Assembly (NCBI RefSeq): GCF_009720735.1
Contig: NZ_WNKU01000009.1
Location: forward strand, 1-64,000
Origin: Heliobacterium mobile
GTDB taxonomy: Bacteria; Bacillota; Desulfitobacteriia; Heliobacteriales; Heliobacteriaceae
Reading direction: 5' to 3'
DNA: 64,000 bases
In this document: piece after piece, positions 54,168 to 63,333 of the stretch
How the letters are laid out: each line of letters opens with the position of its first letter
Position numbering within the stretch: position 1 is the first letter of the stretch
Position numbers and translations under genes: made by a program
Notes under the pieces: model-generated
What the model saw: only the letters and a program-made list of their open reading frames with translations
Databases searched by the model: none
Told to the model about the DNA's origin: nothing

Positions 54168-55163
54168 ATGACCGAAAATGCATCGTTAACGCCTGAAGAA
54201 GTCGCTGAAATACTGAAAATACGTAAAAATACCGTTTATGAAATGATAAAACGGGGCGATTTGCCTGCTTACCGCGTAGGTCGAAAACTTCGTGTCGATC
54301 TGAAAGACGTGAATGACTATAAAAATCGTGGCAAACAGGGCAGCGCAGCGGAAGTAGAGAATCCCCTCCGCCCTCTTCCGACTGCCACTTATCCTATGGC
54401 ACAACCGGAACAGGAGATCCGGGGCGCCCACTGCTACGGCGACTCAAACAATAACGCTCAGAACTTCATCATCTGCGGGCAAGATGTGGTTCTCGATTTG
54501 TTAAGTCGATACCTGGAACTCTACTCGCCGGGCGTTCAGTCACTGCGGTATCATGCGGGAAGTATGGATGGACTGCTTGCGCTCTATCGCGGCCGTGTTC
54601 ACCTAGCTACAGCCCATCTCTGGGACGGTGATACCGGTATATACAATGTCCCTTATGTTCGACGCCTCGTACCGGGCGTCCGCACGATCGTTATCCGTTT
54701 CGTTTCGCGAATGGCCGGTTTCTACGTCCCATCGGGAAATCCCAAAGGGATTCAAGGTTGGAACGATCTTGCCCGTGCCGGCATCACCATGGTAAACCGG
54801 GAGCGAGGATGCGGAGCTCGCGTTCTTCTCGATGAGCAGCTCCGCCGTTTAAATATCGACAGCCGTATGATTCAAGGATATGAACAGGAGGAACTCTCCC
54901 ATATGGCCGTCGCCGGTGCCGTATCGGCCGGACGAGCCGACGTCGGTTTAGGCATCGAAAAAGTGACCACCCTGTTCCAGAACCTTGATTTCATCCCCTT
55001 GCAAAGGGAGCATTACGATTTAATCATTCGGAAAAACGACGCCAACGATGTTCGATTCCGAGCGCTCATGGATGTGCTCCGTTCGAAAGACTTTCGGGAT
55101 CGCCTGTCCACCATGGGCGGTTACAGCATCGAACAGATGGGAGAAATCGTCGAAGAACTGTAA
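54168..55163 (+). CDS. HTH regulator with periplasmic-binding-like ligand domain
   Basis: A 331-residue cytoplasmic one-component regulator. Residues 1-50 are an excisionase/MerR-like helix-turn-helix ('LTPEEVAEILKIRKNTVYEM', 'YRVGRKLRVDLKD'). Residues about 95-330 are a PBP-like domain of the type also attached to molybdopterin-synthesis proteins ('GSMDGLLALYRGRVHLATAH', 'NRERGCGARVLLDEQL', 'SAGRADVGLGI'). The fold suggests direct sensing of molybdate or tungstate (inference). ATG at 54168 behind GGGAGAAT; a TATAAT box lies at 54104-54109. It is the best candidate regulator of the two importers. Confidence 0.87.
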   Translation: MTENASLTPEEVAEILKIRKNTVYEMIKRGDLPAYRVGRKLRVDLKDVNDYKNRGKQGSAAEVENPLRPLPTATYPMAQPEQEIRGAHCYGDSNNNAQNFIICGQDVVLDLLSRYLELYSPGVQSLRYHAGSMDGLLALYRGRVHLATAHLWDGDTGIYNVPYVRRLVPGVRTIVIRFVSRMAGFYVPSGNPKGIQGWNDLARAGITMVNRERGCGARVLLDEQLRRLNIDSRMIQGYEQEELSHMAVAGAVSAGRADVGLGIEKVTTLFQNLDFIPLQREHYDLIIRKNDANDVRFRALMDVLRSKDFRDRLSTMGGYSIEQMGEIVEEL

Positions 55164-55790
55164 CTAGCGAACGAATTCCCTTCCTGTGTATCCATTTTTG
55201 AGGGCCTCTTGAAACCATACGGCCCTATCGTTCGTTTCCTGCAGAATAGAATCAATAGAAACAGCGGCTTCGCGAGCACCGAATTCCCCGGAGCAATGAT
55301 ACCAAACGGAGGCCTGTTCTTGATCATTAGAAACGCCCCAGCCTAGCGCATACATCACTGCCAGCTTGAACTGGGAAAGGGCATGCCCTTGCTTGGCTGC
55401 CTTCAAAAACCACTGGGCTGCCTGGGCAGCATTTTGCGGTACCCCTTTGCCGATGCTATAACGTACACCCAGGTTGTGTTGTGCCTTGGCATATCCTTGG
55501 TCTGCAGAACGCACAAACCATCTCAACGCCTCTTCCCCATCCTGGGCGATACCCCTTCCCATACAATAACAGACACCTAGTTCGTACTGGCCGCCGGAAT
55601 GTTCTCGTTCCGCGGCCTTTTTAAATAGTTCAGCCGCCAGGACAGCTTCCTTGCCCACTCCGATTCCCTCTAAAAAACAAAGGCCTAAAAAAAACAAGTC
55701 CTCTCTTTCATCCAGTTCGCTCTTTAAATCATTCGGATAATCAATGGAAGAAGCCAATTCTTCAGTAGGACAAACTCTTTGCAAACGCAT
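55164..55790 (-). CDS. Sel1-repeat protein
   Basis: A 208-residue protein with four to five Sel1-like (TPR-related) repeats between about residues 30 and 175: 'LFFLGLCFLEGIGVGKEAV', 'GGQYELGVCYCMGRGIAQDG', 'AQHNLGVRYSIGKGVPQN', 'SQFKLAVMYALGWGVSND'. Such solenoids bind other proteins. There is no signal peptide, so it is cytoplasmic. The ATG at 55790 follows GAAGGGGAG. Its stop abuts that of the HTH-PBP gene (convergent, 0 bp). Confidence 0.88.
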   Translation of the reverse strand: MRLQRVCPTEELASSIDYPNDLKSELDEREDLFFLGLCFLEGIGVGKEAVLAAELFKKAAEREHSGGQYELGVCYCMGRGIAQDGEEALRWFVRSADQGYAKAQHNLGVRYSIGKGVPQNAAQAAQWFLKAAKQGHALSQFKLAVMYALGWGVSNDQEQASVWYHCSGEFGAREAAVSIDSILQETNDRAVWFQEALKNGYTGREFVR

Positions 55791-55932
55791 ATATTTCTCC
55801 CCTTCCATTTTAATATAAAATATCCTCTACTTGTTTCTTGTAAAAAAAGTTTCAATATATTTATGACCAATAGAGGAAATTAGAAGATAGAGGCAAAATA
55901 ATACTTAGGTGAGATGAAAGGGGGGTTGTTGT

Positions 55933-56139
55933 ATGAAACTTACTGCTAGAAATCAATTAAAAGGAACAGTCAAGGAAATCAAAATCGGTCAAGTGATGGC
56001 CGAAGTCGTCATCGAAATCGCCGGTGGTCAAACCATTACATCTATGGTTTCCAAAGACGCTGTCGATGACCTCGCCCTTACTGTCGGTTCAGAAGCTGTT
56101 GCCGTGATTAAGTCCACATCGGTTATGCTCATGGCATAA
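55933..56139 (+). CDS. mop: Mop/molbindin, single TOBE domain protein
   Basis: A 68-residue molybdate/tungstate-binding protein: 'MKLTARNQLKGTVKEIKIG' and 'KDAVDDLALTVGSEAVAVIK' are the standard Mop motif; the length equals that of clostridial Mop proteins, which form hexamers binding up to eight oxyanions. It stores or buffers molybdate in the cytoplasm. ATG behind GAAAGGGGGG. Terminator at 56150-56178. Confidence 0.94.
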   Translation: MKLTARNQLKGTVKEIKIGQVMAEVVIEIAGGQTITSMVSKDAVDDLALTVGSEAVAVIKSTSVMLMA

Positions 56140-56149
56140 CCCCCCAGAA

Positions 56150-56178
56150 AAGCCTCGTTTTCAACGGCGGGGCTTTTT
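56150..56178 (+). terminator. intrinsic terminator of mop
   Basis: AAGCCTCG (56150-56157) pairs with CGGGGCTT (56168-56175), followed by TTT. Confidence 0.85.
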
Positions 56179-56212
56179 CATTTCGAACAATCACCCACTC
56201 AACCGCCTCCTT

Positions 56213-56389
56213 CTAAAAAAAATCTCAGTGACCTACTGTTCACGCGGAACAATCTCGTCACTGAGATTCTGGGGTTATCGTTAATGATGATGTAAGTAAA
56301 ACGAAAGATAATAAAATGCAATTTAACATAACTCAACGCTATTTAACTTCCATTACCAAAATGATAAAACATAACATAAAACAAGTCAA
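56213..56389 (-). ncRNA. candidate small RNA, promoter to terminator
   Basis: On the minus strand TTGACT (56384-56389), a 17-base spacer and TATCAT (56361-56366) form a promoter. About 90 bases later a 12-bp perfect stem (56221-56232 / 56257-56268) with inner TGTTC/GAACA is followed by eight T. No minus-strand reading frame with a ribosome site lies between, and the next minus gene upstream has its own strong terminator (56458-56505). A transcript of about 135 nt is predicted. The rest of 56140-56532 shows no gene. Confidence 0.45.
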
Positions 56390-56457
56390 GACGTTCTCTC
56401 AAATAAAACGTTCATTACCTGTTGTTCATGGAATAATAAGCATGGCAGTTAATCACG

Positions 56458-56505
56458 AAAAAACCGCTCTGAGACTAACGTCTTTAGTCCCAGAGCGGTT
56501 TTTTT
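56458..56505. terminator. bidirectional terminator after cbiL
   Basis: A stem of about 20 bp (56458-56478 / 56484-56505) with one mismatch and A/T runs on both sides. Confidence 0.9.
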
Positions 56506-56532
56506 AATCGGTTCACTTTATAGTGATTTAAG

Positions 56533-57234
56533 TTAATCCGAACTTGGCTGCCTTCTGGCGATGATCGTCGACAGGTAGGTCAGCGTCTTGCCTCTCATCT
56601 TCTCCAGGTCCTTTTCGATGATTTCCCCAGGTAGTCCGCAGCGCCCCACCAGCACGGCCTGTTCTTTGAAACCGTAGGCCGCCAAAAGGTCAATGATTCG
56701 ATCAAGATTCTTATGTACTTTCAGCAAGATGATCGTATCTGCTGAGGCCAGTGATGGTTCAATATTGTCGCAGTTATCGTTCACAGGAATAATCGTCACT
56801 GCCTCGTCGCCATCCGCGATGGGAAATCCGGCAGCACTGCTGATGGCAGAAAAGGAGATAATTCCTGGTATGTTGACGATTTCATACTTCTGCTTTGATA
56901 ACCGTTCAAAGATGGGAACATATTTGCTGTACAGCATCGAATCGCCTCGGGCGATAAAAGCGACATTCTTTCCTTCTTCTAACAGATTGGCAATCTGAGT
57001 ACAAGCTTCCGCCAGTTTTTCTTCGTCTTGTGCTCTTGGGATCGGCAAATCACATATTTCCGCATCTTTTCGGATGAATTCTCTAACGATCCCCAGAGCA
57101 GAGCACCGGGTTCCTTTTTTCTTGGAATAAGGGGCGATGATGACATCGGCCCTGCCTAAGGCCAATGCGGCTTTTACCGTCAGTAACTCCGGATCGCCAG
57201 GGCCAACGCCAATTCCATATAGCTTACCTATCAT
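56533..57234 (-). CDS. cbiL: precorrin-2/cobalt-factor II C20-methyltransferase
   Basis: A 233-residue SAM-dependent methyltransferase of corrin synthesis. 'MIGKLYGIGVGPGDPELLTV' is the standard start, with the GPGDP SAM loop; 'VAFIARGDSMLYSKYVPIFE' is the second conserved loop, and 'VNIPGIISFSAISSAAG' the third. It methylates C20 of precorrin-2 or cobalt-sirohydrochlorin. No other cobalamin gene lies in the window, so it is an isolated copy or an operon broken off elsewhere. Confidence 0.92.
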   Translation of the reverse strand: MIGKLYGIGVGPGDPELLTVKAALALGRADVIIAPYSKKKGTRCSALGIVREFIRKDAEICDLPIPRAQDEEKLAEACTQIANLLEEGKNVAFIARGDSMLYSKYVPIFERLSKQKYEIVNIPGIISFSAISSAAGFPIADGDEAVTIIPVNDNCDNIEPSLASADTIILLKVHKNLDRIIDLLAAYGFKEQAVLVGRCGLPGEIIEKDLEKMRGKTLTYLSTIIARRQPSSD

Positions 57235-57322
57235 GATTGAGTTGCTCCTTTCATAATCTAATACATTCTAATCACTTTTTCGGGTATTGAAGCGCGAAAG
57301 ATATGGGATGAGTTGAGAACGT

Positions 57323-58903
57323 TCAGCCTCTGTCTTCAGGGGAAAATAATGTGTTAGCATCTTCTCTCGGCAACACTTGAGACAACTGCTGCAAGATGAG
57401 CGGAATGCTTGTGTGGCGGGAGAATATCAGCGGTTTACTTGTCATCGCGGCATATTCTTTGATCATCCACATGGTCCCGTGAGCGATATGCTGGGTTAAC
57501 ACCACGATTGCATCACACTGAGGCAGAATCCTCTTGCATTCAGCTTGCTTTTCCCCGTCCTGACAGAGAATCCGGAAAGGTAACTTTTCCCGTTCACCAT
57601 GGTCTCGAAGCGCCCCAAAGATACCGACAGTCTTTCCTTTCAGAACGTCTATATGAAGTGGTTGTTCAGCACGTCTTTGCCCCAAAAACATGACATCGGC
57701 TAGTTCGTCTGATCGATTCACCGGTAGATTCGATGGGGAATTCGCCGGTGAATTCTTTTTTTGTTCGGTTTGATATCGGCTGATTTCCGATTGCAAATCG
57801 TCGATCAAGCCCTTTAAATTCTTAATTTTTCGGATATAGTCAGTTTCCGAGGCTTCCTTTCGCAGGGCCACTAATTGCTCTTGCAGTTTCCGTACCTCTT
57901 CTTTGGCTTCATATAGCTTTTTCTCCAGTAAGGCTGTTCGCTCCCGTGTTTGCTGTAGTTCTACCGTTACCCTCTGCAGTGAGGCTTCCTTTTCAGTCAG
58001 TTGTTTTTTGACTAGCTTTACATACCGCCTCAGTTCCGATTCGTGATTCCCCTCAGTACCGGAGAGCAAGGCAACCGTCGCCTCGGTACGCAAATAGCGC
58101 AGTTGATCGATCAGTGGAAAGGTAAGCAGCAGGAAGGACAGCAGGGTTTGGCCCAGGCTTGTCTCGTAAGTGAGCACATCCCATTTTCCCGAATAGATCC
58201 CGGGAAGCAGCGAAAAATAGATGATTCTATCGACGGTGTGGTAAAAAAACAGGTCTAGGTGCGATTTGGGAAACTCACGAATCACATAATCTTTGATTCG
58301 CTTGACCACCATGTAGCGCTTCTTATCTCCCCGGGGTCGCGTCCGGACGGACTTGTCTCTCGTGAGGTTTTTTAGATCTTCCGGCAGCATGTTCAGTTCG
58401 TCTAACAGATCGACCATTTGCCAAGGATCCATTTCTTTCGCCGGTTGAGGCCAGCAAGAGTGAAAAAAGGCCGAGCTGTGCTTTACATATTCCTCTTTTT
58501 TCTCTAACCAGAGACATTCTTGAGCGATCCATAGGTTTTGCAGTTCAGCCAGACGCTTGGGCGATATGATCTCGCCATAGAGGCTGGTCTTCTCGGAAAC
58601 GGCAGGAATATCTTTCGAGCCGATTCGAAAGGGTACCGATTCGCCCGGTTGCGGAATTATCCATAACAGCTTGGCATGGGTAGCCTCGATTGCACCGTCA
58701 CAACAAGTTAGTTTTGGAATGGGATACAACCATTTGCCAACCAGCATGGCATCGGTATGCACCAAATCTGCCTCAGAAATCTGCTCACATACTTTTTGGC
58801 TATGTTTCTTCCGGCAGATTGGACAAGTCCGAAAGGCGATAACCGATACCTGAGGGATCTCTTGATTGCTGTATTCCCGATCCTCCTTCCCCATCAGGTT
58901 CAT
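57323..58903 (-). CDS. coiled-coil protein with DUF2325-like C-terminus
   Basis: About 526 residues. N-terminal part with CPICRKKHSQKVC (possible zinc site, about residue 30), a middle helical region, a strong coiled coil at about 290-390 (long runs of K/E/L heptads), and a C-terminal domain of about 95 residues that resembles DUF2325 ('CDAIVVLTQHIAHGTMWMIK', 'SKPLIFSRHTSIP'). The function of that family is not established. Start: ATG 58903 (behind AAGGA) or 58894. It follows the NifX-like gene by about 20 bp, so they form one operon. Confidence 0.7.
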   Translation of the reverse strand: MNLMGKEDREYSNQEIPQVSVIAFRTCPICRKKHSQKVCEQISEADLVHTDAMLVGKWLYPIPKLTCCDGAIEATHAKLLWIIPQPGESVPFRIGSKDIPAVSEKTSLYGEIISPKRLAELQNLWIAQECLWLEKKEEYVKHSSAFFHSCWPQPAKEMDPWQMVDLLDELNMLPEDLKNLTRDKSVRTRPRGDKKRYMVVKRIKDYVIREFPKSHLDLFFYHTVDRIIYFSLLPGIYSGKWDVLTYETSLGQTLLSFLLLTFPLIDQLRYLRTEATVALLSGTEGNHESELRRYVKLVKKQLTEKEASLQRVTVELQQTRERTALLEKKLYEAKEEVRKLQEQLVALRKEASETDYIRKIKNLKGLIDDLQSEISRYQTEQKKNSPANSPSNLPVNRSDELADVMFLGQRRAEQPLHIDVLKGKTVGIFGALRDHGEREKLPFRILCQDGEKQAECKRILPQCDAIVVLTQHIAHGTMWMIKEYAAMTSKPLIFSRHTSIPLILQQLSQVLPREDANTLFSPEDRG

Positions 58904-58923
58904 CACCTTTCCTTCCGAATCAG

Positions 58924-59298
58924 TTACCTGTGTTCGTCTGACCTATGTACGATTTTGCACAGCCATGGTGGAAGATTCCCGGCTAAAGCCTTTTGCAAGC
59001 GTTGCAATTCATATTCAAAAGGAGTGCCGGCTTCGACTTTCAAAGGATGCATTTTTTCTTGGATCAAACGGGCCGCCGCCGGACCGCCGATATCGGTGCA
59101 ATAGACCAAGGAGCAGCCTCGCAGGACTTCCAGACGGGCAACGATCTTATCGGTTTCAGAAGACTGCTGTTCTTGAGGAAATGCAAATCCCCGGCTCTCA
59201 TATCCATGCGGGGTCACCTCGAAGATGGCGAATGCTTCTGCTTGACCAAAATGGGCGTCGATCTCCTTTTGATTATCCGTGGCAAAAGCGATGCGCAT
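58924..59298 (-). CDS. NifX/NifB-type FeMo-cofactor-binding domain protein
   Basis: A 124-residue single-domain protein: 'MRIAFATDNQKEIDAHFGQA' with the conserved DAHFG, then 'GCSLVYCTDIGGPAAARLI'. The dinitrogenase Fe-Mo cofactor domain family carries or inserts metal clusters; small stand-alone members also occur outside nitrogen fixation. ATG at 59298 behind GAAGGGAG; the longer upstream frame is not supported. It is divergent from the molybdopterin oxidoreductase gene (265 bp between) and upstream of the DUF2325-like gene. Confidence 0.85.
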   Translation of the reverse strand: MRIAFATDNQKEIDAHFGQAEAFAIFEVTPHGYESRGFAFPQEQQSSETDKIVARLEVLRGCSLVYCTDIGGPAAARLIQEKMHPLKVEAGTPFEYELQRLQKALAGNLPPWLCKIVHRSDEHR

Positions 59299-59563
59299 GC
59301 CATCATCTCCCTTCACCATCCCGGTTGGAAACAACAAGGCGAGACCGATTGTTCTAGGACTCCCAGTCTTTCGAACAGACGATCTCGCCAGTGAGACTCT
59401 ACCTCGTTTTAAATCGATTATTTTTCCCTTATCATAAGGAATTACAAATGATCCGTCAAGCGAATAAGGGAATTCCCTTCCATCGCTTGTCACAAAGAGG
59501 GAATTGTCCATAGCTAGCGAATATGCGAAAAAAAGCAACGGAGGAAGGGAGAGGAGGAATGTT

Positions 59564-61582
59564 ATGTCCACCCGCGAAATCATCACGACTTGTACCCGCG
59601 ATTGCCCGAATGCTTGCGGGCTTATTGCCAAGGTGGAAAATGGCCGGGTCCGCTCCTTGCTCGGCAACCGCGCCCATCCGATCAGCAGTCAAGGCTGCCA
59701 CAAATGCGCTAAATTCGTTGAACGAGCCTACAGCCCTGAACGGGTGACGAGTCCCCTTCGACGGGAAGGCGATCGGTGGCGTCGCATCTCCTGGGATGAG
59801 GCTCTTGATGAGATCGCTTGGCGAATGAATAATATCAAATCCCGCCACGGGGCGGAAGCCCTCTTGTATTACCGTGGTTTTGCTCAACGTACCGCCTTGA
59901 AACTTCTGAATGAGCGCTTTTTTAATCTCTTCGGCGGAGTCACCGGTACTCGTGGTACCTTATGCGGCGGAACTGGCCAGGCATCGCAAAATTTGGACTT
60001 TGGTGAGCGCATCTCTCACGATCCCCTCGACCATCAGAACAGCCGGTCGATGATTCTCTGGGGGCGAAATCCAGCGGCAACGAACCCCTATCTGCTTCCC
60101 ATCATGGCCCGGATCCGAAAAGCCGGTGGCACAGTCATCCTGATCGACCCCGTCGCTTCGGAGACCCGAAAGCATTGTGATCACCACATCCAACCGGCCC
60201 CGGGAACTGACGCCTTCTTAGCTATGGCTGCGGCGAAACGAATTCTCGATCTTGGGAAGGCGAATCGCTTTTTTCTCACTGAGTGCAGCGAAGGATTTGA
60301 AGCGTTTCAGCATATTTTAGATCCTTTCACCGTCGATGAGTTAGCGGATCGATGTGATGTTCCGGTAGATCAGATCGAATTGCTCGCCCATGTTTTGATC
60401 GACCAGTTCCCTACGGCGATTTTGCTCGGCTGGGGACTGCACCGCTGGGCCCATGCTCATCATGGGATCCGTGCGATTGACGGGCTTGGTGCCATCGCCG
60501 GCATCATCGGCGTACCTGGCGGCGGTATCAGCCAGGGCTTTGAAGAGTATGCGCCCTTTGATCTCTCTTGGACGGACGATCATCTCCATCCAGATCGCCG
60601 GCGCTTCCTGATGCCCCGCATCGGTCAGGAGATCCTTGACGCCCAACCACCCCCGATCGAGATGATCTTCGTTACAGCCGGTAATCCCGTCTGCATGGCG
60701 CCGAATGCCAACAAGGTTGCGGAAGCTTTTGCGAAGACGCCCTTTGTCGTTGTTTCCGGCCACTTTCTGGACGATACGGCAAGGCACGCTCATATCTTCC
60801 TGCCGAGCACGACCTTTTTGGAAGAACAGGATATCGTCGCCAGTTACGGCCATAACTACATCGGACCGGTCAACCGGGCGATTGAACCGCTGGGCGAGTG
60901 TAAATCCGATTTCGAAATGTTCCGGGCTTTGGCATCGCGCTTTCCTTTTGCCAGAGATTTTAATCGGCCCCCGGAACAGTGGCTGTCATTGTTGCTGGCG
61001 CCGACGCTATCGCAAGGCGTTGCCCTAGACGACTTGTGGTCAGGTTATGTACGTATGCCAGGGGCGCCACTCGTCCCTTATCAAGATCGCGTCTTTCCCA
61101 CACCTTCCGGCAAGTTCCGGTTTATGACGGATTTTACACTGCCCGATAAACATTCCAGTCCTGTTCATAGTGGATTACCCATTGCCGATCCCGTAAAAGA
61201 AAGCTTGATTTCTGCCGAGAATAGGGATATTGACAGTATCTATCCCTATCACCTGCTGTCAGTCTCCCCTTTTGATTGGCTCTGTTCCGAATTGACCCCG
61301 GAGGACCAATCAGAAATGACACTGATCAGGATGCACCCCTCGGAAGCATCGAAACGGGGAATTGCAGAATCAGATATTGTGGAGATTACCAGCCTCGTCG
61401 GAAAGACGAAGGCCCGGGTCCACTTCGATGAGCGGCAACGCAGAGATACGATTGTCTTCCCACGGGGGAAGTGGCTCCTTAGCGACAGCAGCGCCAACGT
61501 ACTCACGCTAGATCTGGTCAGCGACGTCGGTTCGGGATCTCCCTATTATGAAACGAGAGTGACCGTAAGGAAATGGGAGTGA
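59564..61582 (+). CDS. molybdopterin oxidoreductase, DMSO reductase family
   Basis: A 672-residue enzyme with an N-terminal [4Fe-4S] motif 'TTCTRDCPNACGL' plus a fourth Cys in 'QGCHKCAKF' (about residue 48), 'ISWDEALDEIAWRM' (about 75) and a C-terminal molybdopterin dinucleotide-binding domain (about 560-672). The likely Mo/W ligand Cys is in 'GTLCGGTGQAS' (about 135), not a selenocysteine. There is no twin-Arg signal, so it is cytoplasmic. No electron-transfer partner subunit lies beside it. ATG at 59564 behind GAGGAGG. The substrate is unknown; formate, polysulfide or hydroxylation-type reactions are family options. Confidence 0.88.
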   Translation: MSTREIITTCTRDCPNACGLIAKVENGRVRSLLGNRAHPISSQGCHKCAKFVERAYSPERVTSPLRREGDRWRRISWDEALDEIAWRMNNIKSRHGAEALLYYRGFAQRTALKLLNERFFNLFGGVTGTRGTLCGGTGQASQNLDFGERISHDPLDHQNSRSMILWGRNPAATNPYLLPIMARIRKAGGTVILIDPVASETRKHCDHHIQPAPGTDAFLAMAAAKRILDLGKANRFFLTECSEGFEAFQHILDPFTVDELADRCDVPVDQIELLAHVLIDQFPTAILLGWGLHRWAHAHHGIRAIDGLGAIAGIIGVPGGGISQGFEEYAPFDLSWTDDHLHPDRRRFLMPRIGQEILDAQPPPIEMIFVTAGNPVCMAPNANKVAEAFAKTPFVVVSGHFLDDTARHAHIFLPSTTFLEEQDIVASYGHNYIGPVNRAIEPLGECKSDFEMFRALASRFPFARDFNRPPEQWLSLLLAPTLSQGVALDDLWSGYVRMPGAPLVPYQDRVFPTPSGKFRFMTDFTLPDKHSSPVHSGLPIADPVKESLISAENRDIDSIYPYHLLSVSPFDWLCSELTPEDQSEMTLIRMHPSEASKRGIAESDIVEITSLVGKTKARVHFDERQRRDTIVFPRGKWLLSDSSANVLTLDLVSDVGSGSPYYETRVTVRKWE

Positions 61583-61590
61583 CTTGGCTC

Positions 61591-61806
61591 TTATTTCGTA
61601 CCGCGATATAAACTACGGTTTTTCGCCGCTAAATGTAAGGCAGCTGCCGATGATGGTGCTTGCAGGATGATCATCTTTTTCTGCGGATAAATGCCCGTAT
61701 TCATGTAGTCATACATGGTTCGATAAACAACTTCCTCGTTGCGGTCAAAGTCAAGGACTTGAAAATCGAAGATTTCATTGGGGTTGAACACCAGCAACCA
61801 ATACAT
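61591..61806 (-). CDS. small hypothetical protein, 71 aa
   Basis: A frame starting MYWLLVFNPNEIFDFQVLDF, with ATG behind AGGTGA. It has a mixed alpha/beta look: two short beta-like stretches and a helix 'SSAAALHLAAKN'. It is not recognised. It is convergent with the oxidoreductase gene (8 bp). Confidence 0.6.
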   Translation of the reverse strand: MYWLLVFNPNEIFDFQVLDFDRNEEVVYRTMYDYMNTGIYPQKKMIILQAPSSAAALHLAAKNRSLYRGTK

Positions 61807-61841
61807 ACACTTCACCTACCATCCTGAATCAAAACGGAATC

Positions 61842-61882
61842 AAAAAGGGCTCCGAAAGCTGTGTTAAGCATTTCGAGAGCCC
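61842..61882 (-). terminator. intrinsic terminator after chemoreceptor gene
   Basis: GGGCTC-CGAAA (61847-61857) pairs with TTTCG-GAGCCC (61871-61882, one bulge); TTTTTG follows on the minus strand. Confidence 0.85.
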
Positions 61883-62010
61883 TCATTGGCAAGCAATCAA
61901 GATAGTCCTGTCTGTTTGCGCTCTGTTATGTTCTCATTGTATTCCACTTAGTTCTTTTTTTCAATTCTACTCCATTCCTATTTCAAGGAATGCATTCGAG
62001 ATTTCGGTGA

Positions 62011-63024
62011 CTATTTTCCAGTCTCCATTACTTCTTTGACGACAGCAGACCAATTCTTACCGGAATAAGCATTATAACCTTTGGTGTGGGCATATCCATA
62101 AATTTGAACCTTCCCATTCATTTCTTGTTCTAATGTATATCCATATTGTTCCCCAGAGATCGCCTTTTGCACTGCCGATATGCTGCTCAAATCGGTCTCC
62201 AAAATGCCCTGGCGATCTCGAGTTCCAATGACCATTCCCGCTTTATTGACGACAAAGAGCTTTCCCTCGGGGCTAACTTTAGCCGAATCAATGATATCGT
62301 AGATGTAATCCCAATTGAATCGTGTAGAGAAAATACCGATGATTCGTCCGTCTTTTTCCCGTACCGGACAGGAGTATGCGATCGTCGGCTTCTGTAACGT
62401 ATTCGAATAGTACAGATCGGTCACATAGACCTTACCGGACTGTAAGGTCTCCCGAAACCACTCTTCATGAGACACATTTTTCCCGACCAACCCTTGATTT
62501 TTCCCTACGGCTACCATATTCCCCTGTACGTCGGCGAGATAGAGGTCGTGGTAGACCTCATAGATTTCAATAATCTTTCCCATCAATTGTGTTGCCAGTG
62601 ATTGCCGATCCGGTTCTTCTCCAGATACGCAGTTGATGATCTCTTTAAAGGTCGCCCAGGCTTGCACGTCACAGTTGCGTTCAAACAAATTGCGATCGAT
62701 TTTGTCTATCGTATCGAAAGCAACATCAGCGGTACGAACAGCGATAACTTGCATCGCCGTCAACTGTATCTCACTGATAATATCGGAACTATCCTTGGTC
62801 ACTTGAAAACTATGGTCAGCGAGACCACGAATCTCTTCGGCGACCACCCGGAAGCCGCGGCCAGCTTCACCAGCCCGTGCTGCTTCGATCGCCGAATTCA
62901 ATGCAATCAAATTCGTTTTTTTGGTAATCCGATCGATCGTGTTCACAGATTGGCGCATCCGACTTGTACCGGTGTTCAATTTTTTAAGCAGCGCCGACAC
63001 GTTCACATGGTTTCCAGTCATCAT
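62011..63024 (-). CDS. soluble chemoreceptor, signalling domain before Cache domain
   Basis: A 337-residue protein without membrane segments. The first 115 residues are a shortened methyl-accepting signalling domain with the conserved hairpin tip '[20 protein letters not shown]'. The last 185 residues form a double-Cache-like sensor ('[20 protein letters not shown]', '[18 protein letters not shown]', '[18 protein letters not shown]'). In ordinary receptors the Cache domain is outside the cell and precedes the signalling part; here the order is reversed and all is cytoplasmic. ATG behind AAGGAGAG. Likely senses an internal ligand for CheA. Confidence 0.85.
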   Translation of the reverse strand: MMTGNHVNVSALLKKLNTGTSRMRQSVNTIDRITKKTNLIALNSAIEAARAGEAGRGFRVVAEEIRGLADHSFQVTKDSSDIISEIQLTAMQVIAVRTADVAFDTIDKIDRNLFERNCDVQAWATFKEIINCVSGEEPDRQSLATQLMGKIIEIYEVYHDLYLADVQGNMVAVGKNQGLVGKNVSHEEWFRETLQSGKVYVTDLYYSNTLQKPTIAYSCPVREKDGRIIGIFSTRFNWDYIYDIIDSAKVSPEGKLFVVNKAGMVIGTRDRQGILETDLSSISAVQKAISGEQYGYTLEQEMNGKVQIYGYAHTKGYNAYSGKNWSAVVKEVMETGK

Positions 63025-63086
63025 GTTTCGCTCTCCTTTTTCTTATCGCCTTCTTTCACTTTCACACTTTTTCTCTAAAAAACAAA

Positions 63087-63131
63087 ACGATGCCCGACAT
63101 ATCTTATGCTGAGATGTGCACGGAACATCGT
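63087..63131 (-). terminator. hairpin with T run before chemoreceptor gene
   Basis: ACGATG/CATCGT outer arms (63087-63092 / 63126-63131) with partial inner pairing; TTTTGTTTTTT follows on the minus strand. It ends the small gene at 63157-63333. Confidence 0.7.
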
Positions 63132-63156
63132 CGTTCCATAGTGAAAATTCACCACA

Positions 63157-63333
63157 CTATTTTCCCATATTATTACAGGAAACGCAATCTGGCCCGAAAC
63201 AATATTTTAATCCTTCCCAATACCTGTAATGAGCGCTTGCCGTGGGAAACCTTATATGACTATAACTCTCCAACATAAACTGCCTTCTTATTGCAAGCAA
63301 ATATTCAATCGCTGTCTTTGGCTTTCCACACAT
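63157..63333 (-). CDS. small hypothetical protein, 58 aa
   Basis: MCGKPKTAIEYLLAIRRQFM and so on, ending with a Cys-rich tail 'CFGPDCVSCNNMGK' (three Cys). The ATG at 63333 lies behind GAGAGGAA; an ATG at 63348 behind AGGAG is an alternative. The Cys set could bind metal. Not recognised. Confidence 0.5.
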   Translation of the reverse strand: MCGKPKTAIEYLLAIRRQFMLESYSHIRFPTASAHYRYWEGLKYCFGPDCVSCNNMGK

